Source of the DNA: Rhynchonema sp. JSB1_4
Lineage: Eukaryota; Nematoda; Chromadorea; Monhysterida; Xyalidae
Assembly (NCBI GenBank): GCA_030248065.1
Contig: JASAMV010005224.1
Span: 1 to 64,000, forward strand
Direction: 5' to 3'
Length of the DNA: 64,000 nt
Shown piece after piece: positions 36,201 to 51,200 of the stretch. The notes under the pieces were generated by a model. It was not told where the DNA came from and ran no database searches. It saw only the letters and a list, made by a program, of their open reading frames with translations. The position numbers were made by a program, and so were the translations under genes. Every line of letters begins with the position of its first letter. The stretch's first letter is position 1.

Positions 36201-39200
36201 TGCAATTTTAATTGCGTTGCTGAACACCACATTTATACTGCATGAATGTATATGTCTGATATACAGACAGTGCAGTAACGGTCTCACAGTCAAAACGAAC
36301 ATAATAATGGGTGCGGCTGTCTAGTCACTCAATTAACCTGATTACTCTGGAACCAAGCACCGGCTGCCGAGCGTCGGTCATCGAGCGATCCGCCGACGAC
36401 GTAGGGCGTGCCGGAATGTTGCGCTCGACTCTTGACACTTTCGATCAGGTTCCGTTCGTCCGTCGAGAAATTCCCCAGGTCTACTTGTGGCTGGAACAGT
36501 CCGTTCGAGGAATCGGGTTGGGAACAGGTGTAATACCAACCTACGTACTGCACGTAGGTATTGATACAATGCTTTGGCAAGAGAGTTGGTCCGGAGCTCT
36601 GAATGCACAGTAGTATGGACTACTCGGGTCAGTTAGACGCACCGTGGTGCTTTATTACCAGGCACTTGTTAGCAATGCAAGTGCATCTTCAATGTGTTTA
36701 CGAAGATCGACAGTTGTTTATACCTATCTCTGTCTTAAAGTTCCTGCTCAAAATTCTCGTGTTTCTGCTGGTTGACGAAACTTGATACTACTTTCTATCA
36801 AAAACGTGCAATTGCGTTGCGAAAACAGATCCTGAGCAACAATGTGGAAGCTTCAATGAGGGAAAACATGTGGTTTTTGGCATCTTGAAACTATAATTCA
36901 AAGATGTTGTTTTATACATCTGCTCAAGAATGAGACACACCAACAAACGACATAGTCGGGTTTCTGTATCTGCTTAGCATGCATGAAAGGATGTTTTTTT
37001 GACCACGGATAAAAACGCACCGGAGTGTGGATACACATTTGAATATCCTCTAAACACAATGATGAAAAGTCTGACTACGTAGCCTCCATGGGACATTTTT
37101 TGGTTCGGCCGTATTCGTTTGGCCTGACTGATCAAGAAGCACCCAACATCATTGAAAGCCAAATGTAATCCAATTGTGGCTTACGCTGCTGGACGCGAAT
37201 TTGGGAAGACGTCTCGACCGATGACCGGGTGTACCGACGCTGTTCACCATCATGTCGGCTGCCGATGGCTCCGTTACACCCGCTCGTGGCATGATGTCGT
37301 ATGAGTCAGATGACAATGCTAATTACAAGGTATGTAGATGTACCAATTAGCGGACTGTCCAACCACATATTCGTGTGAGAAAGACCCAAGTGACTTATGC
37401 ACAGCCCCTGTGCTTCGAATTGGTTCATCTCGATGATATCACGCTGATATGATCCAAAAAAAAGTCGGCATGTCCACTGGGGGCAAGTGTGTTTGTGTGC
37501 TGCGCGCATGGATCGTCAATCGTTTTTGAAGGATTTCACTGCACCGGCAGCGCTCCGCTCCGCTGTTGTTGTAGTAGACTGTGTATTGTTGTTACGGGTC
37601 ATTATATTTCACTCTCCTGGGCTGGTTGCCTCATCTGAAACAAAAGAAGCAACAACGCTGGTGGATACGCTTGGTTTTCCTGCTCTCTCTACTCTTGTCT
37701 CACTCCAATATCGCGTGACTGATCTACCCGAATGCAGACGTGGACAGAGCAGACGAACGTGTAATCAGGGAACAAGCGCCGCCAAAGGTACCTATACGGG
37801 TTATTACCTAACGTACATACTGTATATGCATTCGCTGTGGCCGAAGAGCAACCTGCATAAATTACTTGCTATCTTTTCTGGACGCACTGGATACCAACCT
37901 CCATCTGAGGCCATCTATAATACCCACCTGCCGTAGGTACATCGAATGATGAGATCCCAGAGCAAAGGCTACATACATATACATCGAAAATTTATCCAGC
38001 TCAGAAGAGAACGGACAAGAACAGCTGATTCTATTTCTTTAAAGTGCCGGTTATGCTCCGATTAGTAAACACAAGTGCGAACATCTTTATCTTGGTCCGG
38101 GGACGGCACCTTTATCTTGATAGCTACGTCAGCAAGGAGGTTGTCTGTCAACGTCAAGTGCAGTGGTGGTGATAAGGATATTCCCTCAAATAAAAACGAG
38201 CGCCAGAGCTCAACAGAAACACAGAACTGAGCCGGCCAAACACCCGTTTAATTTGGCAAACGTACTGTATATGTGGTGTAGCATAATGCCAAACGTCACT
38301 TAACGCACATACTATGGAACCGACGATAGACAAATGTTGGTTTCAAAATACAATCAGTCGATATGCTACCGCTGGTTGCTCATGGTGCGCCATTGGCAGG
38401 TATACATGTGCATGGGTTAAGCGTTTTTACCACTAGTTTCTGCGCCGCAAACATTGTGGGAGTTATAAAATGCGAGTGGGATACGCACGACGGAACACAT
38501 GTTTATTTGAAGTACGTTTTTAAAAAAAATGTACCCAAAGTCTACACGCGGCGCATGCGAATACGCTGCCTGTATCTGCTTGGAATCAAAAGTCTGTCCC
38601 GATGGCACACGTGCTAATGAGCGGCTTGACACCACGACCAGAGCGCTCGCACGCAACGCTCGCGCGGACAAAAAATGGCACTGGTCGGTCATATGTCATG
38701 CATATTTTAAGCATAATTCGCACGCACACACACACACACGCATGTATGAATGTGCGCGACTCACACTGGTGCCCTGGCATATAGGGTATACAGTAGCACC
38801 ACGGCAGACGGTTGCCTCTTAAAACATTGTGGGTGCCATATATCGCCCGCATATATATGTACATTACGTGGATTCATAACATGCTTAGCGCTCTTGGTTT
38901 GTTGGAGCCAAGTCGTGTCGCGGGGCGAGTGGGCACGCAACAGGCACACTGCCTCCTGGCAGCATGAGAGTTGTTACCCATGCCTGCTTGCTTCACTGGG
39001 GCACCCATGAGTACCATCGGGTTGGCAATCGAATAGGACCTCAACAAACACGCACACTCGTATGCGCAGTATATACCTTGTGTTTGTACCTCGTGGAGCT
39101 GAGAACAACGGGCATGGCGACACACGAGCATTGTGCATGTACAGTCTTTGTACAGTGATCAGCATTTGGTGAACCTGGCATACGGTATGTTTGTCCAACA

Positions 39201-42200
39201 AGGTGACTCCACGTGAGAACTTAAATTGTTCAACTATCGACTCATATTACAGTGGTGAACTCAAGTGGTCAAATCACTTCGTCAACTCAGTTTTTACACT
39301 CCACTCACTGCGAATGCCGTATTTATCGCGCTCACGCGGGGCTGCTGTGAGATGACGCCGAAGTGATTTAACCACTTCAGTTGTCTACTTGTAATATTGG
39401 CCTCAATATCAACATGATGGAACGGTTCCTGCGTGGGAGTGAACAAAACAATACTTCTGAGGTCATCAGTCCAAATGATGAGCGGAGCTGTACTAATCAG
39501 TTCCATTATACCGTACAGCGTCTGTACATGACGGCCATTGAACAACAGACGATCCAATATCTCATATGACTGTGCCCATTGGCCGTGTTGCAGCAGCGGA
39601 TAGAGCAGCAAGCATTGTGTGACAGGCAGTTAGTGTCATGTATCCTTGTGTATTATGTGACTGTAACTCTGACCAACTGACTGTCCGACTCAAATGTGTG
39701 TCTACGCACGACCGTTCGCGGTTGTTTTTTAACGGCTTCATCAACCGTGCACTTACTCGCACTTACTTACTTAGTTGAACATTGCTTCTCACTATGTCCG
39801 GTGTGGCTGGTCTTTCGGAACACACACGCACATGGTGCATTTGAGAAGTTGATGTCCAGTTGGAAAGGACTTGCAAAAATTAGGAGTGTGGGCATGAAAG
39901 TCACACGAAGCTTACATCACTGTGTCACATTACCGGCGAACCACCCCATGATGTATGCATACACACACGAGACAACTTTTCGCGAGACAGAATTGATGGA
40001 CCACGCATGGACACTTGTGGCTCATCTGCTCCACGGTCGAAGACGACGCGACACCGCTTCACTCCACGGCAGCTGGGCGGGAAGACGCATACGCACCAAG
40101 GCAAACAGTGCGCAAATATGCAAAAAACACCAGATAAAACCGGTGGACGAGCGCGCAGTCAGCAGTGTGGCAATGTCTCCAACTCACTACATATATATGC
40201 ATGGATGCTGTTGGTGGTGTGTATGTATATGCATATGACGCCCGAAAAACGATAGGATGCGGTTTGCCGGCTGGGTTGCAGCAACGCCATAAAAGACCAT
40301 CTCTCGCACTTACCGCCTGTGGCATATAAGCGAGCGAGAGAACAAAATCAATTGTGACGCGCCACAAGAAGTGGTTTTTTTGTTGAACACCACACCACCA
40401 CGAACGAATTGCATTGTTCAAAGTCCGCGCGTGTGCTGCAGCTGTGGGGGAACCGCTCCGCTCATCGCGCGCAAGCAGCTCATAACAATAAAACCAAACA
40501 CACGTACTCTGGTTCAGCAGCATATCATGTAAACCCACCCAAACCATCACAAAACGCAAAATTGACTGCCGTTCCGCGCCTGGCCAAACAAAAAAGAAGT
40601 TCTGCATGACTGATGCGCGCAGAGCGCTCCATGCTTCTCGAAAAAATGATAAGTTGCTCTGCTCAACTTGCACTGAAAGCTCTGTGAATACAAAAAAGCA
40701 CGGCAGTCGACCTGTGTGTGGTTCGGGCGGTTATGGCATGACACACCACTGACATGGCAAAACATGAAGAAAATCAAATAATGGTAAAAAAATAAATAGC
40801 AAACAAAAATTATGAAAAATAGAAGAAGGTACACCGACCTTCCCGGGTGGTTCGACTCGTCGTTCAGATCGCTCATGTGCAACAACAGTCACCTTGATCG
40901 AGTCCAAACGTACCAGATTGTAGACGGCCTCCGACGGCTGCACAGCGGTTGGCGTCAGGTCTTCGGGCTTCTCTTCTTCTACGGGGGCAACAGGGACCAG
41001 GGGTTTCTTCACAGGGGTGCCCAATGCTTCTGGCTCGGGTTCGGTCTCAGTTGTCTGGCCGCCATCGGCGCTCTCCGTTTCCGTCGACGCTCCGGTGTCG
41101 GCCCCCGAAGTGACGGACTCGCGGGACATCGCGCGCTGTTTCACCGATTCATCGGCCATTTCGGTGGCAGATGAAGAGGCATGTGACACTGACGAGGTCG
41201 GGCGGGATTGGCCGGGCGATGATTTTTCGCGTTCAAGCAGACGCGCCACTTCAGTCATCGGTTTGACATCTTCGCTGATGGTGTGGTGTTGTGGCACTTG
41301 GCTGCTCTTCACTTTGCTATCCGGAATGAAAGGTGTGAGGCTCTCAACCTCGGAAGGTACTTCGGTTTGTACTTGTGTGCTTTCGGCAGTCGCAAAGGCG
41401 GGCAAGTCGGATTTGATTTTATATGGGACCGCATTCGAACCAGGAATGACCGACATCGCAGACGTGGTCTGTTTTTGCGATGCGAATTCCTCTGTTGTTG
41501 ATGTTAGCAAATTTATTTTCGTTACCATTTTCTCATCTGGTTGCTTGATCATGTCTGCACTTTCTTCAAGCACATTTGTGGCATCGAACACCGGGCCGAC
41601 TTCGGCTCGCTCCATGACGGCCATGATTTGCTTGCGTTCGCCTTCCGTCAACCCAGCCAGCCTGTCGTGAATTTTCTCTCCGATGGCGACAATGGGAATC
41701 TCTCCGACAGTCCGTATGTCATTCACTTCCATCGGTTCCGAAGATGCGGTTGTTAGTGCAATTCTGGAGACCATCTTTTCATCACGTATCTTAATCAGGT
41801 CGTCGGTTTCTTGCAGAACATCAGAAGCGTCAAATAGAGCCGCTCTCTTGCTGGTGACCATCACAAAGCCTTCCACTATTGCGGACACTCTATCCTGTTC
41901 CTCCTCATGTACGACGGCCGCGGTTGTTATTGCCTGTTTCGACTCTCCGCCATTCTCCAACTTGACAATCACTCCATAGGTGTTCCTGACGAGCATCGGT
42001 GCACCGTTTCCAGCACTGTCCGTCTCACTCGACAGAGCGTCAGACGACTCGGATTTTGTAGATTTTGCGCCGTCGGCCGATTCCGTCGTGGCGGATGAAG
42101 ACGCCTTTGAGTCCGACGAGGTTGGTGGGGACAGACTTGGCGATTTGGTGGGGATGGCGACTGAAATCGGTTTGCATTCACCCACTTCAACCTTGATCTC

Positions 42201-45200
42201 TTCGGCGATTGATTTGTAGTTTGGTGATGCCATAGCCTCCTTGTTGTCGAGAATTTGCGGCGTGAAACAGTCCACCTCAACGGCGATCGGCAGTTGGATT
42301 TCAACCGATTCAGCTGTTGTCGCGCTCGGCACATCAGATTTGATTTCGTGTGGCACTGAGCTTGAGACGGGTCTTGTCAAAGACTGTTCGGAAAATATAA
42401 CTTGTTCTGACGTTGGTCGTGATAATTCAGGCTTGGTGACGATTGTTTCGTCACTAACTATCTCCCCTTGGAGTTCTTGCACTTCCGCTCGAGTCATCAC
42501 GTCCGCTATTTGTCGGCGTTCGTCTTCGGACAATCCTGCCAACATGTCCGATTCAACGAATTCGGCTTCGTTTTCCGTTCGAGGCGCCTGTTCAACCATT
42601 GGTGTGACTTCATCTTGTTCTTCTTCCTCCGATTCTGGTTCACGGTCAGCCTCTTCAGTAGCTGTTGAGGATCGACTATCTGGCCCCGGTGTGCCGGTGT
42701 CGCGGGACATCGTCAGCGACTTAGCACCGAGTTCGTCAGCAGATTCGGTTGCTGTGGACGACTCGTGGGACACAGACGATGCTGGACGGGAAATGCTAGG
42801 TGACATTTCTGCCGTTGCTGCCGGAATCGGGAGACATTCACTGGTTTTGCTCTCTATGTCTTCGATAGTGGAGAGATCAAAATGCACTTTAGTCTTTGTT
42901 CGTTCATCAGATACCTCTGGTGTGAAACATTCAGCTTCAATTGCAGCAGGGATTTGCAGCTCTGTCATATCAGCCACCATGGTCTTGTCCATGGTGGACT
43001 TGATTTCGTGCGGGACTGAGCCTGAGATAGGCTTTGTGGTGGACTCCTGTGTTAGCATTACTTGTTCGGAAGTTGAGCGCAGCAAGACACATTTGGTCAC
43101 GGCAGTTTCGTCCTTGATCTTCTCCATGTCTGCTGTCTCTTCTAGCACGTTTGATCCATCGAACGCATAATCTGGTGCCTCCGCCCGGGCCATTACAGCC
43201 ATTATTTGACGGCGTTCGTCTTCTGACAATCCGGCTAACATGTCTGATTTGATCGCTTTCGGCTCTCCTTCAGCCATGGGTGTTACTTCTTCTGGCCCTG
43301 CTCTTTCCTCTTCCGATTCTGGTTCACGGTCAGCCTCCTCAGTAGCTGTTGATGATCGACTAGCAGGTCCAGGTGTGCCGGTATCACGTGACATCGTCAG
43401 TGACTTAGCACCGAGCTCGTCTGCGGATTCGGTTGCGGTGGACGACGCATGAGACACTGACGAGGTTGGACGGGAAATGCTGGGCGACACCTCTGCGGTT
43501 GCCGCAGGAATCGGGAGATATTCACTGGTTGCAGGTTTGATGTCTTCGATTGTGGATTGATCAAAGTGCACTTTCGTTCTTCTTCTTTCATCCGGTACCT
43601 CGGGCGTGAAGCATTCAGGTTGAATCGCAGCAGGTGTTTGCACCTCTGTCATATCAGCCACGATGGTCTTGTCTGTGGTAGACTTGATTTCGTGTGGTAC
43701 TGACCCTGAGACGGGCTTTGCGGAAGATTCCTGTGCCAATATTACTTGTTCAGATGTTGAGTGCAGCAGGTCACGTTCGGTCACGGTAGTTTCGTCCTCG
43801 ATCTTCTCCATATCTTCGCGTTCTTCGGGCATCCGTCGACATTCACTGGCTTCAAGTTTGATGTCTTCGATAGTGGAATAATCGAAGTGAACTTTACTCT
43901 TTCTTCTTTCATCGGCCACCTCGGGCGTGAAGCACTCAGCTTCATTTGCGGCTGGCAGCTGTATTTCTGCTAAATCAGCCATCATGGCGCTGTCAACGTT
44001 GGCCTCGATTTCATGGAGCACTGAGCTCGCAAGGATGGTAGCTGAATGCTGTTGCAGGGCTTGATGTTCGGACGTTGCGCTGAGCAACCGAATTTTGGTC
44101 ACAAAACGTTGATCTTGCACTTTGATCATGTCGCTCGTCTCTTCCAGCACATTTGAAACATCGTACGTTGAACGTGCAGGACCGGCAGACGCGCGTTGCA
44201 TGACGGCCTCAATATGTCGACGTTCCGCTGCTGTCAGACCGGCGAATATGTCGGAATCCAGTTCCGTCGTTGACGGTACTGCACCAGGAGCTGCTCGAAG
44301 CGCAGCTTCAACTGATTCCGATGTGATCAGACTGGTTGGGTCGCGCTGTTCTACTGTCATGTGATCACTTGGTAGAGAGGTGGTAGTGGCCATTTCTGTT
44401 GGTGGGACGGTGGTGGGCACCCTAGCGTCGCCGACGGGTTCTGGTTCAGGTTCCCCTGTGGTGTCTTCCCACTGTTCGCGTTGTTCGGCCCTCAGCATCA
44501 CACTGGCAATCTGCCGTTGTTCAGCGATGCTCAGTTCGGCCAGCACAGTTGGGTCCAAACCCAGGCTGCTCAGATCGGGAAGTTCGTCCCCTTCGTATTC
44601 CAAGTCTTCCTCCAATTCCAGTTCCGTCTCTTCGCGATGTATGAAACCTTCGGAACCTCTGGCTGACGAGATGTCGACCGACGGACGGTCGGCTTCACTG
44701 AAACTCGTAATCTGGAACTTACTTCTGCGCAGTTGAATCAATGTCGGTGCTGGCTCGCGTCGCGATGGCGGACCGACGGCTACTGAGGTTTCCATCAGTA
44801 ACGGATAGGAGTCGCTCACGCGTTTATCAAGTGCAACCGGTTGTGACAGGTCTGCCTCGTGTGTCGTTCCGATCACGGTCTCTGAGTGTTCCACATGAAG
44901 GACACTGCGCGAAGAGTGAACGGTGGCAAGCTCGGGCTCAGGTGTCGGTCCCTCAATTTCAAACTCGGAATCCGCACTTTCCGTCTCTGTGGTATCACGC
45001 TGAGATCGTTGCATTACGCCACTGACAAATGGCGTTGCCATCGGACTAACGTGCGGCTCATGCTCAGACTCAGCGCTTTCTGTTCTCATAGAATCTGCGG
45101 TAGTTGTTTGTGCTGGTGCCGCCTTGGTTTCAGCAGATTCAGTCAAATGTCGTTGCGCACCGGAAAGCGCCCGTGCCACAAGTGGAGACACAAACGGAGG

Positions 45201-48200
45201 TGGTTGGCCGGATGTGCGACTTGAGTCTGCACTTTCTGTGGCTGTTGAACCTGGAGCTCGTTGTTGTACTGTAGACAGCACTGAGCCCACGAGCGAAGTC
45301 ACTTCCGGCATGCTCTGTTCGAAAGATTTGTCTTCAGCTTCAGAATCTGCACCGTCTGTTTCTTGTGACTCGGTCAGGTATCGTTTAGCGCCCGAGAGAG
45401 CTCGGGCAACGAGTGGAGACACTGAGGGACTTGGTGATTCGGATATATCTGCGGCCATTGATTCTGGTGTTTTTTGTTGCGCTCGTGACAGGACCGATGC
45501 CACGAGTGACCCGGGTTCAGGTGTGGTACCCTCGAACGATCTCTCATCCGCTGCCGAATCGGCACCTTCTGTCTCGACCGATTCTGTCAGATGGCGTTGA
45601 GCACCGGTCAAGGCTCTGGCTACAAGCGGCGATACGAAAGGTGAGTCAGCACTTTCGGTGGTCTCGGTGGACTCCACGGTCAGTTGATGTGCGCTTGAAA
45701 TGGCAGCAGCAATGATGTTGGACACTTCAGGTGGCTCGAACTGATCCATCAACTCAGGCTCACTGACCGAGTCGGCACTTTCGGTTGCTGAGCTGGCGGA
45801 TGAACTCGGTCTTGCTGTCAAAGGTTGCGTTACGGTTGGCAACATGTCAACTGTTGATTTCGTTACCTGAATTGCTTCAGTGCATGATGATTGCAGTCGA
45901 CAAGACCAGCGGTGTCGTTCGTCAGGTACGTGTTTCTGCAGGATATCCACCTCATCGTGATATTTCGCGGATGGCAGCGGGACTGAGCATGCTGTCAGAA
46001 TCGAAATGTAGGACTTGTGTTTTTCGTCATGAAGATGGGGTGGCATGACAATATCCGCTTCTTGCTCCAATCCTGGAGGCAAATATTCACCACGGCACAG
46101 TTCCATGGACGTTGAGATTGGTTGCACTGTATGTGGCTCTTGCCGCTGAAGTGCTTCAGTGTATCGCTTGTTGAAATCGGTTGCCGGTTCTTCGTACACG
46201 GCTCTGCCAATGGTAGGCGATTTGGTCACGTCAATTTCCGTTTTGACTTCGCGTTGTACAAAATCCGCGCGATCTGAGGACGCCGGTGGGAGTTGTTCCG
46301 ACCAAATCATGGAAGCCGTTCTTTGTTGGCGTAAACGTTCATCACTCACAACCCGCTGAGTGATCTCACATTCAACAAGTTGAGCAATTGGCAGCGGCTC
46401 CGACTTTGCTGCTGCAATGATTGCGGTTGATCTGGTCTTCGTGTCATTGATAGGTGGCGGCTGAATGATCTCTGCTTCTTGTTCGCGACATTCAACATGA
46501 CCCGAAGTTGGTGTTTGAACAGTTCCGGCCAATTCGTTGAACGAGTAGATCTGATGAACAACGGAAGATTGTGTCAGATCGGGTTCTTGTGGAAATCGCA
46601 TTGGAATGAAATCGGCATACGAAACATTCGTGACACATGTTGCTGGTTCGACAACATGATCAACTTCGCGGCTGAGGATGACAGTCTGCTCCATTTGGCT
46701 GAGTCCTTGACCTGATTCAGAGGAGGCAACGGCTGGCACACGTTGAGGTTCCGACCGTACTTCGTACCCAACCAATCGCTGGAGGAAAGAAGCGTGTGAT
46801 GCGACAGGCAGAGTGGTAGACGCTGTACTCTCCATTGGAGATCGAGACGTCCAGACTGTATCTGTCACAGACTTAGCTTCAAGAACAGCTTCTGCCTGTT
46901 GAACGGTCATGTGGTCAGATGTGGTCCGTTGAAGGCTTGACACAAGCTGTTCTCTCCGGTCATCAACGTAACGTTGCAGAAAGTGCGACTCTGCTTGTTC
47001 ACCTTGCACTGGCGCGCTACTGGAGGTGACAATGTCTGGTTGGGGCAACACTTGCTCACTGTCCGTGGTCATTGGATGTTGAGCTTCTCGCCCTGTCACG
47101 ACATGTTCGAATACTCCCACTACGCTCCTGGCTTGTGCGGCCTTCTGCATTACGGCAATGATGTGCTTGCGTTCAGACTTTGGCAATGTCTTCAGTGTAC
47201 TGGCCAATTCAGGATGATTCTCCAACGTAGCCTCATCAACTGAGCTTCCCTCCGATTCCGGCGTTGTTGCAGGTGACTCACTGACTCCAGCTTGCTGCAG
47301 CACATCGTCCACAATGCTGATTGCCTGTGGCGCTGGACTGACATCAGATCGAATTGATAGAGACGAGATTTCATCCATATTTGCAAAAATGTCGTCGACA
47401 AATTGCGCTGCTTGCACAGCAGGACTTGCTTCGATTGATCGCACAGAATCAGCACCTTCGGTTTCGGTGGATGCGCTGCGTTTCCATTCTTCTGTCATTG
47501 CAGTGTCCAACGTTGGTGCACGTTTCAACTCCAGTATCATGCAATCGCCCACACTGCCTGGCGTTGCTTCGGATGTTACGATGGTCGGCAATGGCCACAT
47601 GATCTTACTTCGTTTGTCCGGCACAACGTCCTGCTCTAAATCAGCTGTTTCAACACGTAGAGTTGGTGACGTAGAAATGGCAACTTCTAGCATTGTTTCA
47701 GAAGCTTCAATGCTGTCATCCACAAACGTTACGGCTGGTTCTGCGCTGGATGTGGGCATTTCAAACGCTCCAATCACTTTCTGCGCTTGTCTGGCTTTCT
47801 GCATTACTTCAATGATGTGCTTGCGCTCAGATTTGGGTAACGATTTCAAGGTCTCTGCTTCCAGTTCCGGATATTCCTGCAGCAGTGCTTCGTCGACGTC
47901 GCTTCCTTCCGAATCGGCGCCCTCTGTTGAAACCGTTGACCGCTGTTTGAGCGATGGTTTTTCAGGTGTCCGAACTGCTTCGGCCAATGCTTCATCAGCC
48001 AGATAACCAGCTTGTGTGGCAGGACTTGATACTGAAACATCTGTTGGTAGGGAATCTTCCGGTGAAGCTGACCGTTCAACGCTCAACAAAGTACGTCCAA
48101 GCATTTGTCCTGCCTGTTCGCCAAAGCTCACATTGCTGAACAGCGTATCGGCAGTGACTGACTCGGATTCGGTTTCGTCGGCGCCCTCGGTTTCAGTCGA

Positions 48201-51200
48201 GGAACTGCTTTGAGGACGGGCGGGATATGGTTGGAATAACTTGCATTCTTGCTGGATTATCGACAGATCAGTAGACTCGATTGTTGTTGGCACTGGCCAC
48301 ATAATTTTGCCTCGCTTGTCTGGGACTAAGTCTTGAATGATTTCTGGCTCGCTGTGATATTCGTCACGTTCGGGAGCAGAAACAGCAGTTTCGACCACTT
48401 CTTTCGTTTTGACGCGCTCGTCACTGACGTGTTCAACGTTAAGTTCGGCATCAAGCTGCTGGCACTCAACTTCCTCAGATCGAATCACGGCAGCTGACGG
48501 CCGTTGAACCTGCTCTCGTTGGTCTTCAACTGGTTGCAGCCTTGGCAGATCAATGTCGGTTGGTTCAGAATCAGCGCTCTCTGTTGGCGACGACTGGCTG
48601 CTTCTAGCCAGCACCGTTGCAACGATTGTTTCGGCTTCGATGTCTGGTTGAATGATTTCGGCGTGCTGCAGAATGCCATCAACCAGTTCAGCTGCTTGCG
48701 GTGCTGGACTGACTGCCGATGTCGATGTCAGGACTTGATCCACCAACATTGCAGCTTCGCCAACAGGCGTGACACGTTGCACGTTGCTGAGCACATCGCT
48801 GACGAGATTGGCGGCTTCACTTGTCGGTGTCGGTCGTTGAGTGGCGTCCAGAACATATCCAACCAGGCTTCGTGCTTCACTAGCTGGTGACGCATGCTCA
48901 ATTGCTGCCAGTGACCGGTCAACAGGATGGGCTGCTTCAGCTTCAGGCGTGAGTTGTCGTGCTGTCAAAATGACATCGTCCACGAGTTGACCCGCCTCTT
49001 CAGCTGGCGTTGAACGTTGGCCCGCGCTCTCAACGCTGATGTCAACATCTGACGAATCTGACGAGTCAGCACCCTCCGTTTCGGTGGAAGAGCTTCGCTG
49101 CACCAAGAGTTTGCTTTGCACAATAACGCATTCACACTGAACATCACTGAGTTCAACATATTTCGAAACGGTGGGCAGCGGCCACATGATCTTGCTTCTT
49201 TTGTCAAGTACAAAGCTGTGGTAGATTTTGGAATTTTCAAATGAACCTTTCCCTGGACAAGATGCCGAGGTTTTGACAGGTGGGCGGATGAGCGGCACAC
49301 GTTGGTCGATTGCCACTTCTGGCAAATGCAGAGCAGCCAAACCGGGATACTCCTCGAGTAAGTTGTCCTCAACCATATCGGAGCCCTCCGAGTCGGCGCT
49401 TTCTGTAGAACTGGATTCGACTGTTTTCTTGCTTAGCTCAGTTGGTGATAGCGGTGTCATCAGCGGTGCGGCGGTGACGCCTTCAAGAACAGCTCCAACC
49501 ACGGCTGCTGCTTGAACAGTCGGCGATGGGACAGCAGCTTGGTCGATAACCTGCGCAATCAGTCGATCCACTTCACTGCTGGGTGTAGGACGATTGGCTG
49601 CCGCCAGTGTTTCAGTGACCAAATTCTCGGCTTGCACACTGGGCGATGGCTGTTCTGTTGCGTGCAGGACGTCGCTGACAAGAATGGCAGCCTGGCTTGT
49701 AGGTGTCGAGTGCTGAGACGCGTCAAGTACATGTCCAACCAGACCTCGTGCTTGGCTTGCTGGTGACACTTGTTCGGCGGCGGTGAGCACTTGATTGACC
49801 AAGTCTGCTGCTTCGGACGCGGGAGTGACGCGTTGAGCGGACAAGATGACGTCATCTACAAGCTGAGCTGCTTCGTCGGCCGGTGTTGAACGTCGTGATG
49901 AATGACCGACACTAGCTTCAACATCTGACGAAATCGAAATGTCACCCGAATCGGCGCCTTCAGTTTCAGTTGACGATGAGGGTTGAAGTTGCGGAGCAGT
50001 GCGCAGAACTGCATATTCGTAGTGGTCTTGTTTCACGTCACTGGTTAACGGTAGCGCAGGAGTGGGCCACACGATCTTACTTCTTTTGTCCTCAATCGGC
50101 TGCTGACAAATATCAATCTCCGCAACAGCGACGTCCACCGGTGTACTGCCGGCTGACTGCACCACAGGTTTGAGGAGTAAGGTCAGAGCTGCACTCAGTT
50201 CGAACGTTGCTGGATGATCGAGCGTTTCCGGAACTGAATCGGCGCCTTCAGTTTCCGTGGATCGCGAACTGCTTGGTGCTGACGCAGCACGCAAGTCCAG
50301 CTGTCTCCGTTGTTGTGGTACAATACGGCATTCGGCAAGATGGACTGGAGCGATCTCAGCCGACGTGGATACATCCGGAAGCGGCCAGAGAATCTTGCTT
50401 CGCTTGTCATCGACGTATTTTTGAATGAATTCCGACACTTGCATGTAGCCATCGACGCTGTCTTTGTCAGCGATGCTGGTCACTGTCTCGGACAACGGAA
50501 TCTCATGCTCCTCTTCCTCAACGCCCACAGCTCTTTCAATGACCGTGTCGGCGCCTTCGGTCGATTCCGATGACTGTGACGGCAAAAGTGCTTCCTCGTC
50601 CGGTCGTACACCTTCGCGCTTTGACGATATCAACTCCATTTCATCGCTCTCAATACTTCCGCTGCTGCTGGCATTTGATTCGGTCGACCACGAACGTTCC
50701 TGGACCTCGTCGCTGCCAACTCGTTCGATTGTTGATGGGATCGTGGCTTGTGCGTCCTGGAGAACCTCATCCAGAACACTCTCTACCAACAATGCTGCAA
50801 CACGTTTCAGCTCCTGTTCGAATTCTTCGACCACCAGCTCTGTTGAGGTCTTCATTAACAGCGGGCTTACCAGTCGAGCTTCAGAGTCCTCAACGTCGCT
50901 CGACTCAATCGTGTCGTCGGCACTTTCTGCCTCTAACGATGTACTGATCTCCCAGCCGGATATGGTCAATTTGGCAGACTCGCTCTTTCCGCCAAGCAGT
51001 TCGCTAACGGCTGCCGTGAAGATCTGGGACGTGACGCTCTCAACCAATTCGGTTTGCTTGATTTGACGTAGTGCTGCCGTGCCGAGGACGGTCCGAGTCG
51101 ATACCGACTCCGATGCGGCCGTGGTCAGTGACGTTGTGTCCTTCACTTTCTCATCCTCCACGTGACGCAGTGACGTTCGTTTCGGCACCATCACGAATTC

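Larger units (their letters stand above)
36491..40838 (-). other. 4.3-kb intron between exons 15 and 16
   Basis: Non-coding apart from the candidate first exon at 37185-37292. It carries a small inverted repeat at 39257-39385 and (CA)n near 38722-38741. Nothing else recognised. Confidence 0.6.

Noticed and set aside
40059..40673. 204-codon minus-strand ORF just past the giant exon
   Set aside because: It lies downstream of the exon 15 donor in the intron. No acceptor/donor pair and no coding-like composition.
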